DNA of 64,000 nucleotides. Source: Macrocystis pyrifera. Its lineage: Eukaryota > Sar > Phaeophyceae > Laminariales > Laminariaceae. A model generated the notes under the pieces. It searched no databases. It was given only the letters and a program-made list of their open reading frames with translations, and was not told the origin of the DNA. The stretch is taken from the NCBI GenBank assembly GCA_031763025.1, contig JASSKH010000023.1:8149501-8213500 (forward strand). The letters are read 5' to 3'. Of this stretch, positions 1 to 11,039 are shown piece by piece (the first letter of the stretch is position 1; each line of letters begins with the position of its first letter). The translations under genes were made by a program, and so were the position numbers.

Positions 1-320
1 TGCAACAAACAACCCCCGAGACTCAGTACGAGTGCTGACAAAGAAACGCACTGTGCTAATAACGCGCAATGTCACCTGGCAACGCGTGTCGTCTACACCA
101 CATGTACCTGCCGTGGTGAATGACTCCCTGTCTACGGAAAAGGGGGGGTCAGAGGCAGACGACGTGAGAACGTCGGATCGAGGTGGTGGGGGGGGGTGGT
201 GGATGAGCTGGACGACGGTCTGGCTCACTTGAACGACCTCGACGTGACGTAGGGTTTTGACCTGGACGCGTTTATGCTGGAGCGCGCACAGCAGGCACCT
301 GCCGCCGGCCAGGCCGGTGG

Positions 321-464
321 CGAAACACCCGAGACGATGGGTTCGACTCAAGGGGGCGCCGTGGACGCCTCCTCGGTCCCGGCATGGAGGGCCGAAACAG
401 CCGAGACGATGGGTTCGTCTCAAGGGGGCGCCGTGGACGCCTCCTCGGTCCCGGCAGGGAGGCC
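321..464 (+). repeat. 72-bp tandem duplication inside copia linker
   Basis: Two 72-bp copies (321-392 and 393-464) differ at only a few bases. The duplication is a multiple of three and keeps the frame, so the predicted peptide repeats a 24-residue unit containing G-G-A-V-D-A-S-S-V-P-A. Linker regions between copia integrase and RT tolerate such length change. Confidence 0.8.
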
Positions 465-883
465 CGGAAGCGACCCGGACGCAGCATCAGCCTCCGACAC
501 CGTCCAAGGGAACGGTGAGGATCCCCCCGCGGTCCTGTCAGGGAGGACAGCACACGAGCTTAGAAGCTGGGGCCGGCTCCCCCCGACAGTACGGGGCCGG
601 ACCCGGGGTCAGAGCCAACGCCTGGAGGGTGAACCTGCCGTGCACCAGGTAAGGATGGATGAAGGAGCCGCAGACGCGCTGCTTGTGGCAGCGTACGAGT
701 CGTGGACGAAGCCTGGGAGTATGCTGAATCGTACGTCCTGGACGATGGAGGACGCAGTGGCTTTGATGGCCAGAGGACCTGCTGTGGAGAACAAAGGGGA
801 GTTGAGCGTGTGCATGCCGAGTGGTTTCCCGGAAGACGTAGAACCACCCCCACAGTCCGTAGCAGTGTAGGTCTGACCCGTGT

Positions 884-1486
884 GTGTTTCGCATGGTTGT
901 GGACGGCAAGGTAGAACTGATCATGGCCGTTCATGTAGATGATATCGTGATCGCAGGATCGGATGAGACATGCAGAGATTTCCATGCCGCGCTAGCTATG
1001 AAATTTCCCACGGTTAACCTCGGCGAACTGACTTGGTACACTGGTTGTGCTTTCAAACGCGACTGGGAACTGGGGACATTGGAGATTACGCAGAAGGCGT
1101 TCATTGAGAGCATGCTGAATCGTTTTGGTGTTGACTCATCCTCTGACATCCCCGCGACCCCCGGTGTGGAACTAGGTCCAAGAGAGGCGGGCGAACTTGG
1201 AGGAGACTGGCCGTACAGGGAGGCTGTGGGCAGCTTGATGTGGCTGTCGACCATGACGAGGTCGGACATCTCGAACGCTGTGCGTGCTGTGGCGCGCCAC
1301 TCCCACAACCTAACGGAGAGGCACTGGAAGGCAGTTTTGAAGATTATGGCTCACCTCCACGGGACCAGGTTTATGGGATTGACTTTTGTACGGGGCTCGG
1401 GTTTGGATTTGACTGCTTCTAGTGATGCTGATTATGCGGATAAGTCGAACGATAGGCGCTCGGTACGGGGACGGTACTTACCCTAG
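884..1486 (+). pseudogene. copia reverse transcriptase / start of RNase H, frame-disrupted
   Basis: About 200 residues of copia RT. The catalytic H-V-D-D box lies about 20 residues in, followed by the L-G-E-L-T-W-Y-T-G strand, the F-I-E-S-M-L-N-R-F-G helix and the connection domain. The frame ends at a TAG (1484-1486) just after D-R-R-S-V, where intact copia elements continue without a break into RNase H. The residues expected next are in another frame. The start is arbitrary because the frame enters from upstream without a credible initiator, as expected inside a polyprotein. Confidence 0.85.
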
Positions 1487-1533
1487 GGGGTGCGGACGTC
1501 AGTTGGGCAAGTAGCACGCAGAGGTGTGTTACG

Positions 1534-1842
1534 TTGTCGACAGCAGAAGCAGAGTATGTCGCCCTGGGTGAAGGGCTGAAGGAAACTTTGTTTGCGGGCG
1601 CGGTGTTGTTGTTTATTTGTCCAGAGCTAAGCGGATCGTGTGTCCGGGTTTTCGAGGATAACCAGGGGGCTATAGCGTTGGCTGAGAACCCTCTTAGTTC
1701 TGCTCGGAGTAAGCATATCGACGTGCGTTTTCATTTTGTCAGAGAGCTACTTCGTGCTAAGAAGATCGACATTCCGTTCGTAGCTTCGGAAGAGCAGCAC
1801 GCGGATATTTTGTCGAAATCCCTTGCTGCGACGCCCGTCTAA
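1534..1842 (+). pseudogene. copia RNase H C-terminal part
   Basis: 102 codons starting at the S-T-A-E-A-E-Y motif and ending in the C-terminal block with S-K-H-I-D-V-R-F-H-F-V-R and H-A-D-I-L-S-K-S-L. All of these are hallmarks of copia RNase H ends. It is in a different frame from the RT part upstream and would be continuous with it only if one indel near 1470-1490 were reversed. The TAA at 1840-1842 is the natural end of pol. Confidence 0.85.
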
Positions 1843-1894
1843 GTCTCACCGTAGGTTCTTGTTGAATCTGCCTTTGGAGGGTGAGTAAGGGGGT

Positions 1895-2460
1895 ATGAGC
1901 ATTATTCGATGAGTACCATGTTTGAGAGATACGAGGAATAATTTGTCAGGTCGCCAACCCTGCGCTACTTTGAGGGGCATGGGGGAGTAGGGCACCGCTT
2001 GGCATTTTAATTTCTGGCCATGGTCATCGTTTGGAATGCGGCCGTTGTTTCAGTTGCAATGGTTTGGAGTATATGCGTTATACAGGGGGTTTTGACCCGG
2101 TGGCCGGGTTTCCTCCTGCGGGCCTGTCGTTAGCTGTTCTTAGGTCCTAGCAAGTCTTGAATGTCTTTTCGGTCTCGTCACTGCTGTGAACCGCCAGGGA
2201 GGGTGTTCGTTTGGATCGTTCCAGCAGCGACGGTTACAAGTTGTAGAGGGTTGCGTATATCTTCGCAGGCGTTATTATGAATTATGCCGTGTGTTCACAA
2301 GGAGAGTTTGAGCATTCCGTTCTCTGCTCCGTTCTCTGCTCCGACCTACGAGCTAGGCCTCGCTCTCTCTCCCTCTCCTCTGTCCTCTAATACAACGACT
2401 ATAAAGAAACTCATCAGACCACGTAGTGGTCAGGGCATCCAGGCTTGGACTCTACGAACA
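1895..2460 (+). mobile_element. putative 3' LTR of the copia element
   Basis: Immediately downstream of pol is a purine-rich tract (about 1876-1894), as in a polypurine primer. It is followed by about 570 bp of AT-richer non-coding DNA with a TATAAAG box near 2400. LTR ends and the target duplication could not be defined because the 5' LTR is outside the window. Confidence 0.3.
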
Positions 2461-2506
2461 TAGCATGGCATGGTGCGGGCCGTACAGATCATACCAGGGT
2501 ATCTAT

Positions 2507-2981
2507 GTTACGGTGGTAATCCAAGGATTCGAGGGCTTTCCAGAAGTGGACACGGCATGTAGGCAAAGGGGATAATGTGAATTGGACCCGGAGACTATGG
2601 AGATGTGAGCAGACGGTCACAACCCTTCTCCACCCCCTTTAGACTCTTATAGCCCGTTCCGCTCGGAGCAGTGTTCCCCTACGCAAGGCGAGTACCGACT
2701 GAGACATCTAGGAGATGGTTCAGGCATACGTTCCGCAGGCTGTGTGGTGCAACGGGAATGCAGGTGGCAGTCTTTGCAATAAACTGAAAGCGCTTGAGCG
2801 TGTGGATGAGTGCCAGACCGCTTTCTGGCCCGGTTCGTTCTGAGGACGAAAATAATACATGATGTTTTAGAGTGTGAGCCCGTCTGAGCAGTCCTTCGAG
2901 GGGCATGAGCTATATCTGCCGGAGAGCCCGGTGATATTACGCCATCGTGCATGACACGCGCCCCGCTCGACTCTGTGACAT
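2507..2981 (+). repeat. dispersed 475-bp repeat, copy A
   Basis: Near-identical by eye to 13042-13514 in direct orientation. Both begin at GTTACGGTGGTAATCCAAGG and both end at a CTCTGTGACAT boundary, after which the sequences diverge completely. Several ORFs cross it on both strands but none resembles a known protein. Sharp borders suggest a transposed or duplicated module, probably a fragment of a larger element. Confidence 0.85.
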
Positions 2982-4542
2982 GGTCTCCAATCCGGTAGCA
3001 TCTGTGCCTGCAAACGACCTTGGAGCGCCAAGAGAGAACCCTTTGTGCAGGCTTTCTATTAAAGATAGATGTTGTTCCTGCTGGTCGATGTTTCTCCTGA
3101 GGTGTAAGGGGGTTCTTGGGATTTTCCGGTTTTTTTCTTTGTTTTATTTCGGGGTAGACTCGTACCTGGTACCAGGTATCTGTCAATACAGCACAGCGCC
3201 GTCTTGCGGATACGCAGCGACGCCACTAGATAGACAAACACAACACTCATGGACGGGACATGGTAAAGCGGGCAATCGGCCACGACTGCCTCCTGCATGC
3301 GGCGGGCTTGCTCCCCGTCTGCGTGTCGCTCGGCGCCGTGGCTCCCGAGTTTTCACGGAAGATATGATAGCATAGCACCGACGGAGGGTGGCCACCGCAG
3401 AGGCGATGACTAGCCTCGAATCCGTAGGCGGTGCTGCGAGAGCTGAGTTCACCCCCCTCGAGAGAGGCCTGCGTGGTAGGAGTCGTTCAGCAGAGTCCGG
3501 GCTCTCAGAGATTCGGTATGCACGAGTGTAGTGGTCTCACGCACACCTCACATGCGCTCGACGGGGTTCTGCTCGATGGATTTTTCCTGCAGCCCGTGTA
3601 TCGCATCATATTTATTCGCCGTGTTTTGGCACCAAGCCCTCTCTGTTTGATTCACAGGGGGGCGAGGTCGCTCTTGGTTCCATAAACCGAATTCTAGACT
3701 AACACGCCTATAGATGCGGAGAGTAACCACAGCGTGAACAGCAGCAGTGAATCCTAGCTTTGAACAAAGATTTCGACGGAACGAGCAGCGGGGAGGTCGT
3801 GGCTGAATCCGTCGTTCAGAGGAACCTTCGGTAGGTCACGATCGGTTCGTACCACGGTCCTCAAGCGGGACCGCGGGCGGACACCGGGTTGGTCTTGCGA
3901 CTGCACGCCGTGGGAGGTTTAGTGTGGGTGAATGAGAGTTGACTCCGTCCCCCCGCGAGGAGTGGTGGCTTACGCCTCGTTTAGCAGAGTCCGGACTCTG
4001 CCGAGCTTCGGCACGCGTGAGTGTAGTAGCCCCACACACTCCTTTCATGTGTTCAACGCAGGTCTGTTCACTGTATGGAGGTCTCCTGCAGTCTGCGGCG
4101 CCGCATATTATCTTTCTAGTGCGCAGCGCCCACCCCTCGTCACATTTGAGCTTTGCATGCTCAGGCGACGGAGGGGGGGGGCTAGTCGCGACGCCCCGCT
4201 AGGTATAATAATGCCCCCCAAACGGATCACACTATAATCATACATACCGAGTATACCATAAGGAAGAGACAGCACCCGAGCGGTGAATCACATGCTCATT
4301 AATAATAGAGGCATCGTAATAAATACAACAGTAATATATGCAACGAAATACCTATGGCGCTAGCCAGCAACGACGGGACAATCCTCGCGCACGAGGCTTG
4401 AGACCAGCCCCCTTCGTACGCGAGCTGGGACAGGAAGGGAAGGGCAGGGAAGTGAGAGGAATCGGCGAAAGGCCGTACCACCAGTTTGCTCGCTAGAGGA
4501 CCCGCAGAAGAAAGCACGGAGACGAGAAGAGTTTATTGAGAG
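2982..4542. other. intergenic, no recognisable gene
   Basis: Only short overlapping ORFs without recognisable domains. A back-to-back TACCTGGT/ACCAGGTA palindrome lies at 3163-3178. No RNA gene or further repeat was recognised. Confidence 0.5.
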
Positions 4543-4975
4543 ACGCTGCTGACGGCACCACCTACCGCACGAACGTCGCTAGATCCGTCCACAAGCTGCA
4601 TATTTCGTATCCATACTTGATGCTGGCTGGTATACTGAGTGACTTGCAATCGTACAGCAACCCGCAGCATGCGAGATACCTTATCTCAGTAAGTAGGTAT
4701 CATACTGATGCAAGTACGGCTCGCTGTTGATTGCTCGTTTTCGGCAGACGAATAAGATACGCTGCTGACGGCGTCACCTACCGCAAGAACGTCGCTAGAC
4801 CCGTCCACAAGCTGCATACTTCGTATCCATGCTTGATGCCCACTCGTATACTGAATAGCTTGGAGTCATACAGGAACCCGCAGCATGGGAGATACCTTAT
4901 CTCAGCAGGTAGCTATCATACTGCTGCAAGCATAGGTTGCTGTCGCTTGCTCGTTTTCGTGATTAGATTTTGACT
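4543..4975 (+). repeat. tandem duplication, period 216 bp, two copies
   Basis: Copies start at 4543 and 4759 with ACGCTGCTGACGGC. They share long blocks such as CGTCCACAAGCTGCATA, AACCCGCAGCATG and GAGATACCTTATCTCAG. The last block is an imperfect inverted repeat (GAGATA/TATCTC), so each copy could form a small hairpin. Confidence 0.8.
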
Positions 4976-5090
4976 ATAATGTAGACAGGCAGGCAGTCAT
5001 GCTCGGGGTTCGTCCGTGTACGCATCGACCGTACAGAAGTAGCACGAATAGGGCTCGGCGTGTTTTTTCAACGTTCGTTGTGAAAACTCG

Positions 5091-5514
5091 TTAGCCGCGT
5101 GTGCGGTCTAGTCTTCCACTTAATTAAAAAATTACCGGCATGCTGCGCACTTTTGCATCAACGTCCGGTGTTGCACTTTTCCTCTAACGTACACCCGTAT
5201 GCTGCACAAAATTTCAACAACTGGCTACGTAGTACTGCATTGGTAATAATGTACCGGCAGGATAACGAACATTCAGCGATGTACTCACGCACGGATTACT
5301 TGTTAGCCGCGTGTGCGATCTAGTTGTCCATTTTTCTTTACAAGTTACCGGCATGCTGCGGAATTGTTCAGCAACGTCCAGTGTTGCACGCTCCTCTGAC
5401 CTATACCGGCGTACTGCACGAAATTGGAACTACGTAGGGCTGCACTGTTTCAACTGTGCGGGCATGCTGCACGAACATTCAACTACGCACCGGCGTGCTG
5501 CACTATTTCTATTA
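5091..5514 (+). repeat. tandem duplication, period 212 bp, two copies
   Basis: Copies start at 5091 and 5303 with TTAGCCGCGTGTGCG. Each contains the sub-motif ACCGGCATGCTGC and several phrases of the kind GTACxCGCATGCTGCACxAAxTT, which continue less clearly to about 5640. It is a nested minisatellite rather than a gene. Confidence 0.75.
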
Positions 5515-6259
5515 ACAGTGTCCAGTATTGCCCGTTCCCAATGAAACGGAATAATTGCCGCAACGTACCGACATTCCGCTCCCAAAGTCAACAACGTACC
5601 CACACGCTGCACGCATTTTCCACCAATACCCAGCATTGCCCGTTCGCAGTGTGATCGTGTCCGCTGTGCCTTCCCATTTGGGGCCGCAGCTTGGAACCGT
5701 GGCAGCCACGTTTTGCGATGCAGTGTTGCTTCACCCCGGCCGGAACTGCCCAATGCGCGGGAATCATATTGTTCTCCTGTAGCGCGCGATGGTTTTTTAA
5801 TACTATCTTCAACACGGTACCTGCATGATGTGCCAATCCTTCCAGATGTACCGACCCGTATTTAGGTTTTCGGTATTGTTGTGATGTTCTCGTGCTCATG
5901 CGGGCTGATTGGCTCCGGTTTAGGGGTGGGCTTACAGGGTCGAGAAATTAGAAGTTGGTCGAGACATCTTCGTGGTCGGTAACCTGCCCACATAAGTAGG
6001 TATTTTACAACCGATATAGCGTATTCGTGTTCTCCCATGCGTAGGTAGTGCACAAAGGGGGATGGTGAGTATGGCTAGATTAGCGAGTTCAAGAACATAC
6101 AGCCGGGACAGCCGAGAGGCGGTTATACTCTAATTTAAGCTACAGCAGCAAGACTTTTCATGACATGGATCGTCGCCTAACTCTTCGTCGACTCGACTGC
6201 CCAGTAACCTAACATGAGAGTCACGATCACGCCGCACGCCACCGAACCATGCACGTAGA
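5515..6259. other. intergenic
   Basis: Decaying continuation of the preceding minisatellite to about 5640, then unique sequence. No gene or RNA recognised. Confidence 0.45.
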
Positions 6260-7483
6260 AACCACTCATGCTGAGACCACGCTCGCCCGCTGCGCCCTCT
6301 ATGTTTGGAACGGTTGTTGACAGCATCCCTCAGACTAACCGCGGCGCCGCCTCCCTTCAGACATCTGGGGAAGGGGGGTTGACTGAAGGACAGCTGGGCA
6401 CCCTCGCGTTTCGCGACAGACTTGCCGTCATGCTCGGGGCTTGCCACGGTAGGGGTGACCACGCCGACGGTGGCGCTTCGGCGATCAACACGGGCGCCCA
6501 CGCCGTCCGTGTGGCCCCGACCATGTGAATCGAGCGATGCGGGAACCTCGGGTGGCCCCGGCCCCTCCTTTCCGCACGGCGTCGGCGCGTTCGCCGTCGA
6601 CGGGAGTGGATGGGCAGCGTCCAAGAGAAGGCGGCGCTACAGAGAAGCAGGCGTCGTCAGCGGTGTCGCCAACGGGCCGTGGGATGGCCACGGCAGTACC
6701 CTGGGGTAGCTCGGATGGACCCCCTACCAGGGGGGAAGGGTTGCTGCATAGCGAGCAGCCGCCGAAACGAGCGGTGGTGGAGGTGGTGATGGAGGGCCTG
6801 AGCGTCGTCATCCAGATGGAGGGCGGAGCGACGCACTCCAGGACGGCCTCCACCGCATGGCTGAAGCCATTCTGCACCAGGCCATCCGATCTTCGGCACC
6901 TCATGGAGGATGAGTTCGCGCAGATGGCGTGGAGAGCGGACCTGGGGCTCGGAGGGTACTCGACTACAGCAGCACCAATGTACACGGTACTGGACAGGAG
7001 GGGGGTGGTCAGCGCTACCGGGGTCGCGAGATGGGGGTACCGCGGCGGGTATACCTCGACGGGGAGGCGTCGGACTGGGTCTCGGAGACGGAGTCACCGA
7101 ACAGCTTCACTCCGCTGCAGTTGGACACGTTTCACGCGTTGTAGAATTTGTACGATCTGAGCAGTGAGCAGAGCCGCCGCGCAGCCAGAGACTGGGGGGT
7201 GAGAAGACGCCCCGCGCTGAGTGGAAAGGAGGCGCTGAGAAAGTTCGCGATCGGCAAGAGAGTCATCAAGCCGTCCCTCAGGCATGTTGCTGGGTGTATG
7301 AGCGCGTTTTCGTGCCTGTGTCCGCGCCTGCATCTTTCACGCCCTCTCTCCGTCTTTCGCGCCACTCTCGAACAGCCGACCGAAGATCGAACAACTCGTC
7401 CGGGGTCCATCTTCGAGTACAGCCGCGCGCAACACCGGCTCACTGTCTTGGTGGTGTCGGCTTCAGGGCTTCGGGGGGTGTGA
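6260..7483 (+). pseudogene. GC-rich coding-like relic, unknown product
   Basis: Clearly richer in GC and poorer in stops than its surroundings, with three overlapping plus-strand reading segments (6268-6528, 6525-7160, 6929-7483). In the last, a single TAG at 7142-7144 separates two open stretches in the same frame, the second containing R-R-P-A-L-S-G-K-E-A-L-R-K-F. This looks like a once-continuous reading frame, perhaps a retrotransposon gag or linker, now interrupted. No domain is recognised and coding potential is inferred from composition only. Confidence 0.3.
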
Positions 7484-7702
7484 TGGACGAGGAGCGTCTT
7501 GTGCTATTGCTTCGGGGTGGCGATTCTTGAAGTGCTTGTTCCAAGTTGGGGAGGATGAGCGGGATGCCATTGGAGATGTTGTTCTAGGACAGCGGTACTT
7601 GTCGGCATGAAACTATCCCACTTAGCTCGGCAACGGCGGCACTACGAACTTGCAGGAGTTCATTGTTTTGGTCGGCGCCAGGTAATTACAATGTTGCAAA
7701 AT

Positions 7703-7790
7703 GTAGGGCAGGGCAAGGGTTGCCCCGCTGTTCCCTAGGGTTGTACCATAAAAGTAGGGCAGGGCAAGGGTTGCCCTGCTGTTCCCTAGG
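7703..7790 (+). repeat. 51-bp period direct repeat (2 copies)
   Basis: GTAGGGCAGGGCAAGGGTTG is followed by a CCC-GCTGTTCCCTAGG tail. It occurs at 7703 and 7754 with one substitution in the shared 37 bp. The central GGCAAGGGTTGCC part is a small inverted repeat. Confidence 0.85.
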
Positions 7791-8813
7791 TGTTACCGTA
7801 TAACAAAAAAAGGTTGGACGGAGGTATGAAAATTGTTTCGCGACGTCGACATTTGCCACGTAGAATATTACTTGTCTGAAGATGCTGCAGTTGCCGCTAT
7901 TTCGAAGCGAAAAAGCAAAACATAACTTCACACTCGCATCGCGCAGATTGCGATGACCTCGACGTGTCGCGAACATAGCCATACCAAATAAAACGCCGCA
8001 GTGAAATCCAAGATGACAAAAGACATACAAGTTGACTTTTCGCCAATCATCGTTACGTACATGCACCCCGTAAACAACACTCTGTCGACCGAACAGTTAC
8101 CATAAATGTAGCTGCGTAGAACTCGAAAGGCTGGACGCGCCGTGCAACATTTCTGCAAAATGAGTTCTAGCAAAAAGACTGAAACAAGAAGGCAGGCAGT
8201 CCGAATCGAGAAGCAATATTACACGAAAAATCTAAACGTTTCAACACACATTGGGATGCGGTTATCTCGATATGGCCATGGTCCTCGACATGGCAATCGG
8301 TAGTGTAGTTGCCAGTTGAATCCGAGAGCCGTCCGAGTGTACATGATACGAGCATGCCGTTCCACGACGTCACCTGGCCATCCGCTGTTGGGGTGGAGTT
8401 GATCATCAGGTCGAAGGGTGATACAGAGAAGTCTGATCGAGACCCCGGCCGCTAAGCGGCAGCACCGTTGTTGACGTGGGCCGTTATCGTTCTAGTGATA
8501 ATGTAAGTATCAAGAAAAGTACGTAGGAAGCACGTATTCGTACCATAGAATTTCCGCTTTTTTCTTGTGGTGTTGGTACTATAAAATTTGGTTTTGGCAC
8601 TATAAGAAGTGGGTACCGTAGGTTGCAGGTATCGAGAAGTCAGTACTACTGCAGTCTTGTTTCGACCAGCTGTGTAAGGTGTTAGAAGGGTAGGTTGTCT
8701 GTCGTCCAACGATTTTGAGGCGTTTCAGTCGATTTTCGTCCGCCTGGCGGTGTGCATGGTGTGGAGGCAATGGACGACCGCAGGAACTATACTGCTACTA
8801 CTACGGGGGTCCA
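7791..8813. other. intergenic
   Basis: AT-rich, only short ORFs without recognisable motifs. Nothing else seen. Confidence 0.4.
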
Positions 8814-8902
8814 TAGTTAATAGGACTTATGGTATACATAAAAACCTATATATTTACGTATTTTTACTAACAAAAATTGGTCCCATTAACTATGGACCCC
8901 CG
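8814..8902. mobile_element. MITE copy 1, Tc1/mariner-like
   Basis: An 89-bp non-coding element with 17-bp terminal inverted repeats: CGGGGGTCCATAGTTAA on the left and its exact reverse complement on the right. TA dinucleotides lie on both sides (8812-8813, 8903-8904). The interior is AT-rich. TA targets and a short internal region fit a miniature derivative of a Tc1/mariner-type transposon. Two more copies lie at 22656 and 39054. Confidence 0.85.
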
Positions 8903-9245
8903 TAATACTACTGCTGCGCTCTCAAGTGGTTGCAGGGGGCACCCTGCTACTACTGTGACGCAGCTTTTGGGCCCACGATATACGTGAATGAAATTATGAC
9001 GAGCTTGTCGATCCAAAATACCAACCGCGCAGCTCGAACAACAGCAGAGACGGCGGTGCGTGGTGGTGGCGCAGGCAAACGGTGGCGACAGCAGGCACAT
9101 GTGTAATGCTGTCCTCTCGATTGGTTGTGAGAATTGCACTGCTGCTCAGAACAACAGCAGAGGAGTACAGCAGTTTTTTTTTTCTGGTGGCGGTTGTTGA
9201 TCGTTGTGGTCGGTGTGGTTTGGAGTCGGGATGTCATTCATGCTG

Positions 9246-9330
9246 TACATGCGCCCGTGCCCCCAGCTCTGCCTACTATCCGTCCTCGGTGCTGCATCGT
9301 AGGTTCCGATACATGCAACTAGTAATAAAT
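9246..9330 (+). repeat. isolated copy of the 11-kb array repeat
   Basis: A phrase starting CATGCGCCCG, followed by CCAGCTCTGCCTA, a TCCTCGG block, GCATCGTAGG and ACATGCAACTA. It matches the unit repeated three times at 11040-11575. Confidence 0.65.
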
Positions 9331-9480
9331 TACACCCCGCATATGCCAACGTGCGGGCATGATTTTTCCTGAGGCTGGTGTGCTGCTGAGCGCCTGCTGC
9401 TGCTGGAGGATGAGTAGTTTTGTCTGGTGGCAGTTGGTCGTTGATCGTTGTGGTGGGCGTGGTCGGGAGTCAGGACACTG

Positions 9481-9973
9481 TGAAGCGGAGGCCGCTCTAG
9501 GGTATTGGTAAGGGTAGTGGTAAGGGACGCAGGTGGTTCTGGCAGCTGGAAAGCACTGCTTCGCTTCTTCTGATTTAGATCTTCTTATTGACGGCGAGAG
9601 CTGAGGAGGTGCTCTGGTAGAGAAGTGAGAGGTAGGGGGACTCGACGCCCAGATATACTCATCCCACCCCACGCCACAAGCTCTCCTAAATCTCTCTTAT
9701 CTGATGTACTCCTATAGAACTTTCCTATGGCTACCGATCGTTCTTCTGCTAATATAAGAACTTCTCACTTCGTAGTCCTATCTGCGTTAAGGAACATTAC
9801 TCTCGTCTAACGGGTATCCGCCGCAGGGAACATTCCTAAAAGAACGTTACTCTCGTCTAACGGAATATCCCCCGGGTTAATCCATTCTTTGGATTATTCT
9901 CGTATTCGTGAGACTACAAGACTGCAACGTATTATCTATATCTATAGCCCATGAGTGCTCTACTCATATCACA
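9481..9973 (+). repeat. 493-bp direct duplication, copy A
   Basis: Nearly identical to 10529-11022 across its length, from TGAAGCG to CTCATATCACA, with a handful of substitutions. Copy starts are 1048 bp apart. It contains an 18-bp tandem GGTAAGGGTAGTGGTAAGGG and runs of TCTCGTCTAACGG. No coding signal beyond one 100-codon minus ORF shared by both copies. Confidence 0.9.
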
Positions 9974-10528
9974 TTAGCCCACCCTGAATAGTCGTATATG
10001 CAGACCACAAGATGGTCGGAGGGTGATGACAAAGTTCATCCCAAACGGTCAGGAAAAAGGTGGTCGAAGATGCGGCTATTTGAAACAAAAGAAATGAGGC
10101 TAAAGATCCCCCCACACCTCGTAATAAGACCCAACCACGAAGACTAACCCTGAAAAACTACTCTTAAGATATTGTAGACTAACCAGAACCAAATACCCAG
10201 AACTAACAAAAGGCTAAACCAAGGCTAACCAGGGGGGGGGAGTGGAAACGGTGGGGGTCCCGCGGGACACATCAGAGTTCCGCAGCACCCCACGTGCTAG
10301 GCTCCCATTCCCATGGCGTTGAAGACACCACGATCCGTATACGGCGTTCCGTGCTGTAGTGTAGCGGGCAGGCTAGGCTGGAGGTCGATCTTGATCGGGC
10401 CGGGGTCGTCCAGGAACCGGACGGTGTAGGAGCTTCCCGGTGAAGGCTCCGGCGGCGTTCCCGAGTGCGTTTATAGTGTAGAACGTGACAAGTTTCCTGG
10501 TGGCATAAGTAGACGCTGCCGCCAGATG
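9974..10528. other. spacer between the two 493-bp copies
   Basis: Unique sequence. 10140-10240 is T-poor and rich in CTAACCAGAAC-like phrases. No gene recognised. Confidence 0.4.
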
Positions 10529-11022
10529 TGAAGCGCAGGCCGCTCTAGGGTAGTGGTAAGGGTAGTGGTAAGGGACGCAGGTGGTTCTGGCAGCTGGAAA
10601 GCAGTGCTTCGCTTCTTCTGATTTAGATCTTCTTATTGACGGCGAGAGCTGAGAAGGTGCTCTGGTAGAGAAGTGAGAGGTAGGGGGACTCGACGCCCAG
10701 ATATACTCGTCCCACCCCACGCCACAAGCTCTCCTACATTCCTCATATCTGATGTACTCCTATAGAACTTTCCTATGGCTACCGATCGTTCTTCTGCTAA
10801 TATAAGAACTTCTCACTTCGTAGTCCTATCTGCGTTAAGGAACATTACTCTCGTCTAACGGGTTATCCGCCGCAGGGAACATTCCTAAAAGAACGTTACT
10901 CTCGTCTAACGGAATATCCCCCGGGTTAATCCATTCTTTGGATTATTCTCGTATTTGTGAGACTACAAGACTGCAACGTATTATCTATATCTATAGCCCA
11001 TGAGTGCTCTACTCATATCACA
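10529..11022 (+). repeat. 493-bp direct duplication, copy B
   Basis: Second copy of 9481-9973. It is followed immediately by the ~190-bp array, whereas copy A is preceded by an isolated unit of that array, suggesting that the unit and the 493-bp block were duplicated together. Confidence 0.9.
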
Positions 11023-11039
11023 ATACATACATAGGTACA

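Larger units (their letters stand above)
1..1842 (+). mobile_element. Ty1/copia retrotransposon, 3' part of pol (RT and RNase H), degenerate
   Basis: This is the 3' portion of a copia-type polyprotein, truncated by the window edge. From about 884 the frame carries the reverse transcriptase core, including A-V-H-V-D-D-I-V-I-A-G (the YVDD box, with His for Tyr). It continues through Y-R-E-A-V-G-S-L-M-W-L and the T-R-S-D-I-S-N-A-V block typical of the copia RT/RNase H connection, then S-D-A-D-Y-A-D in RNase H. After a frame change near 1470-1490 come L-S-T-A-E-A-E-Y-V-A-L and E-D-N-Q-G-A-I-A-L, the conserved copia RNase H end, with a stop at 1842. The stretch 274-870 is open but unconserved, as expected for the linker between integrase and RT, and contains a 72-bp tandem duplication. 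Copia identity is very likely. The frame break suggests this copy is dead, although a sequencing indel cannot be excluded. Confidence 0.9.
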
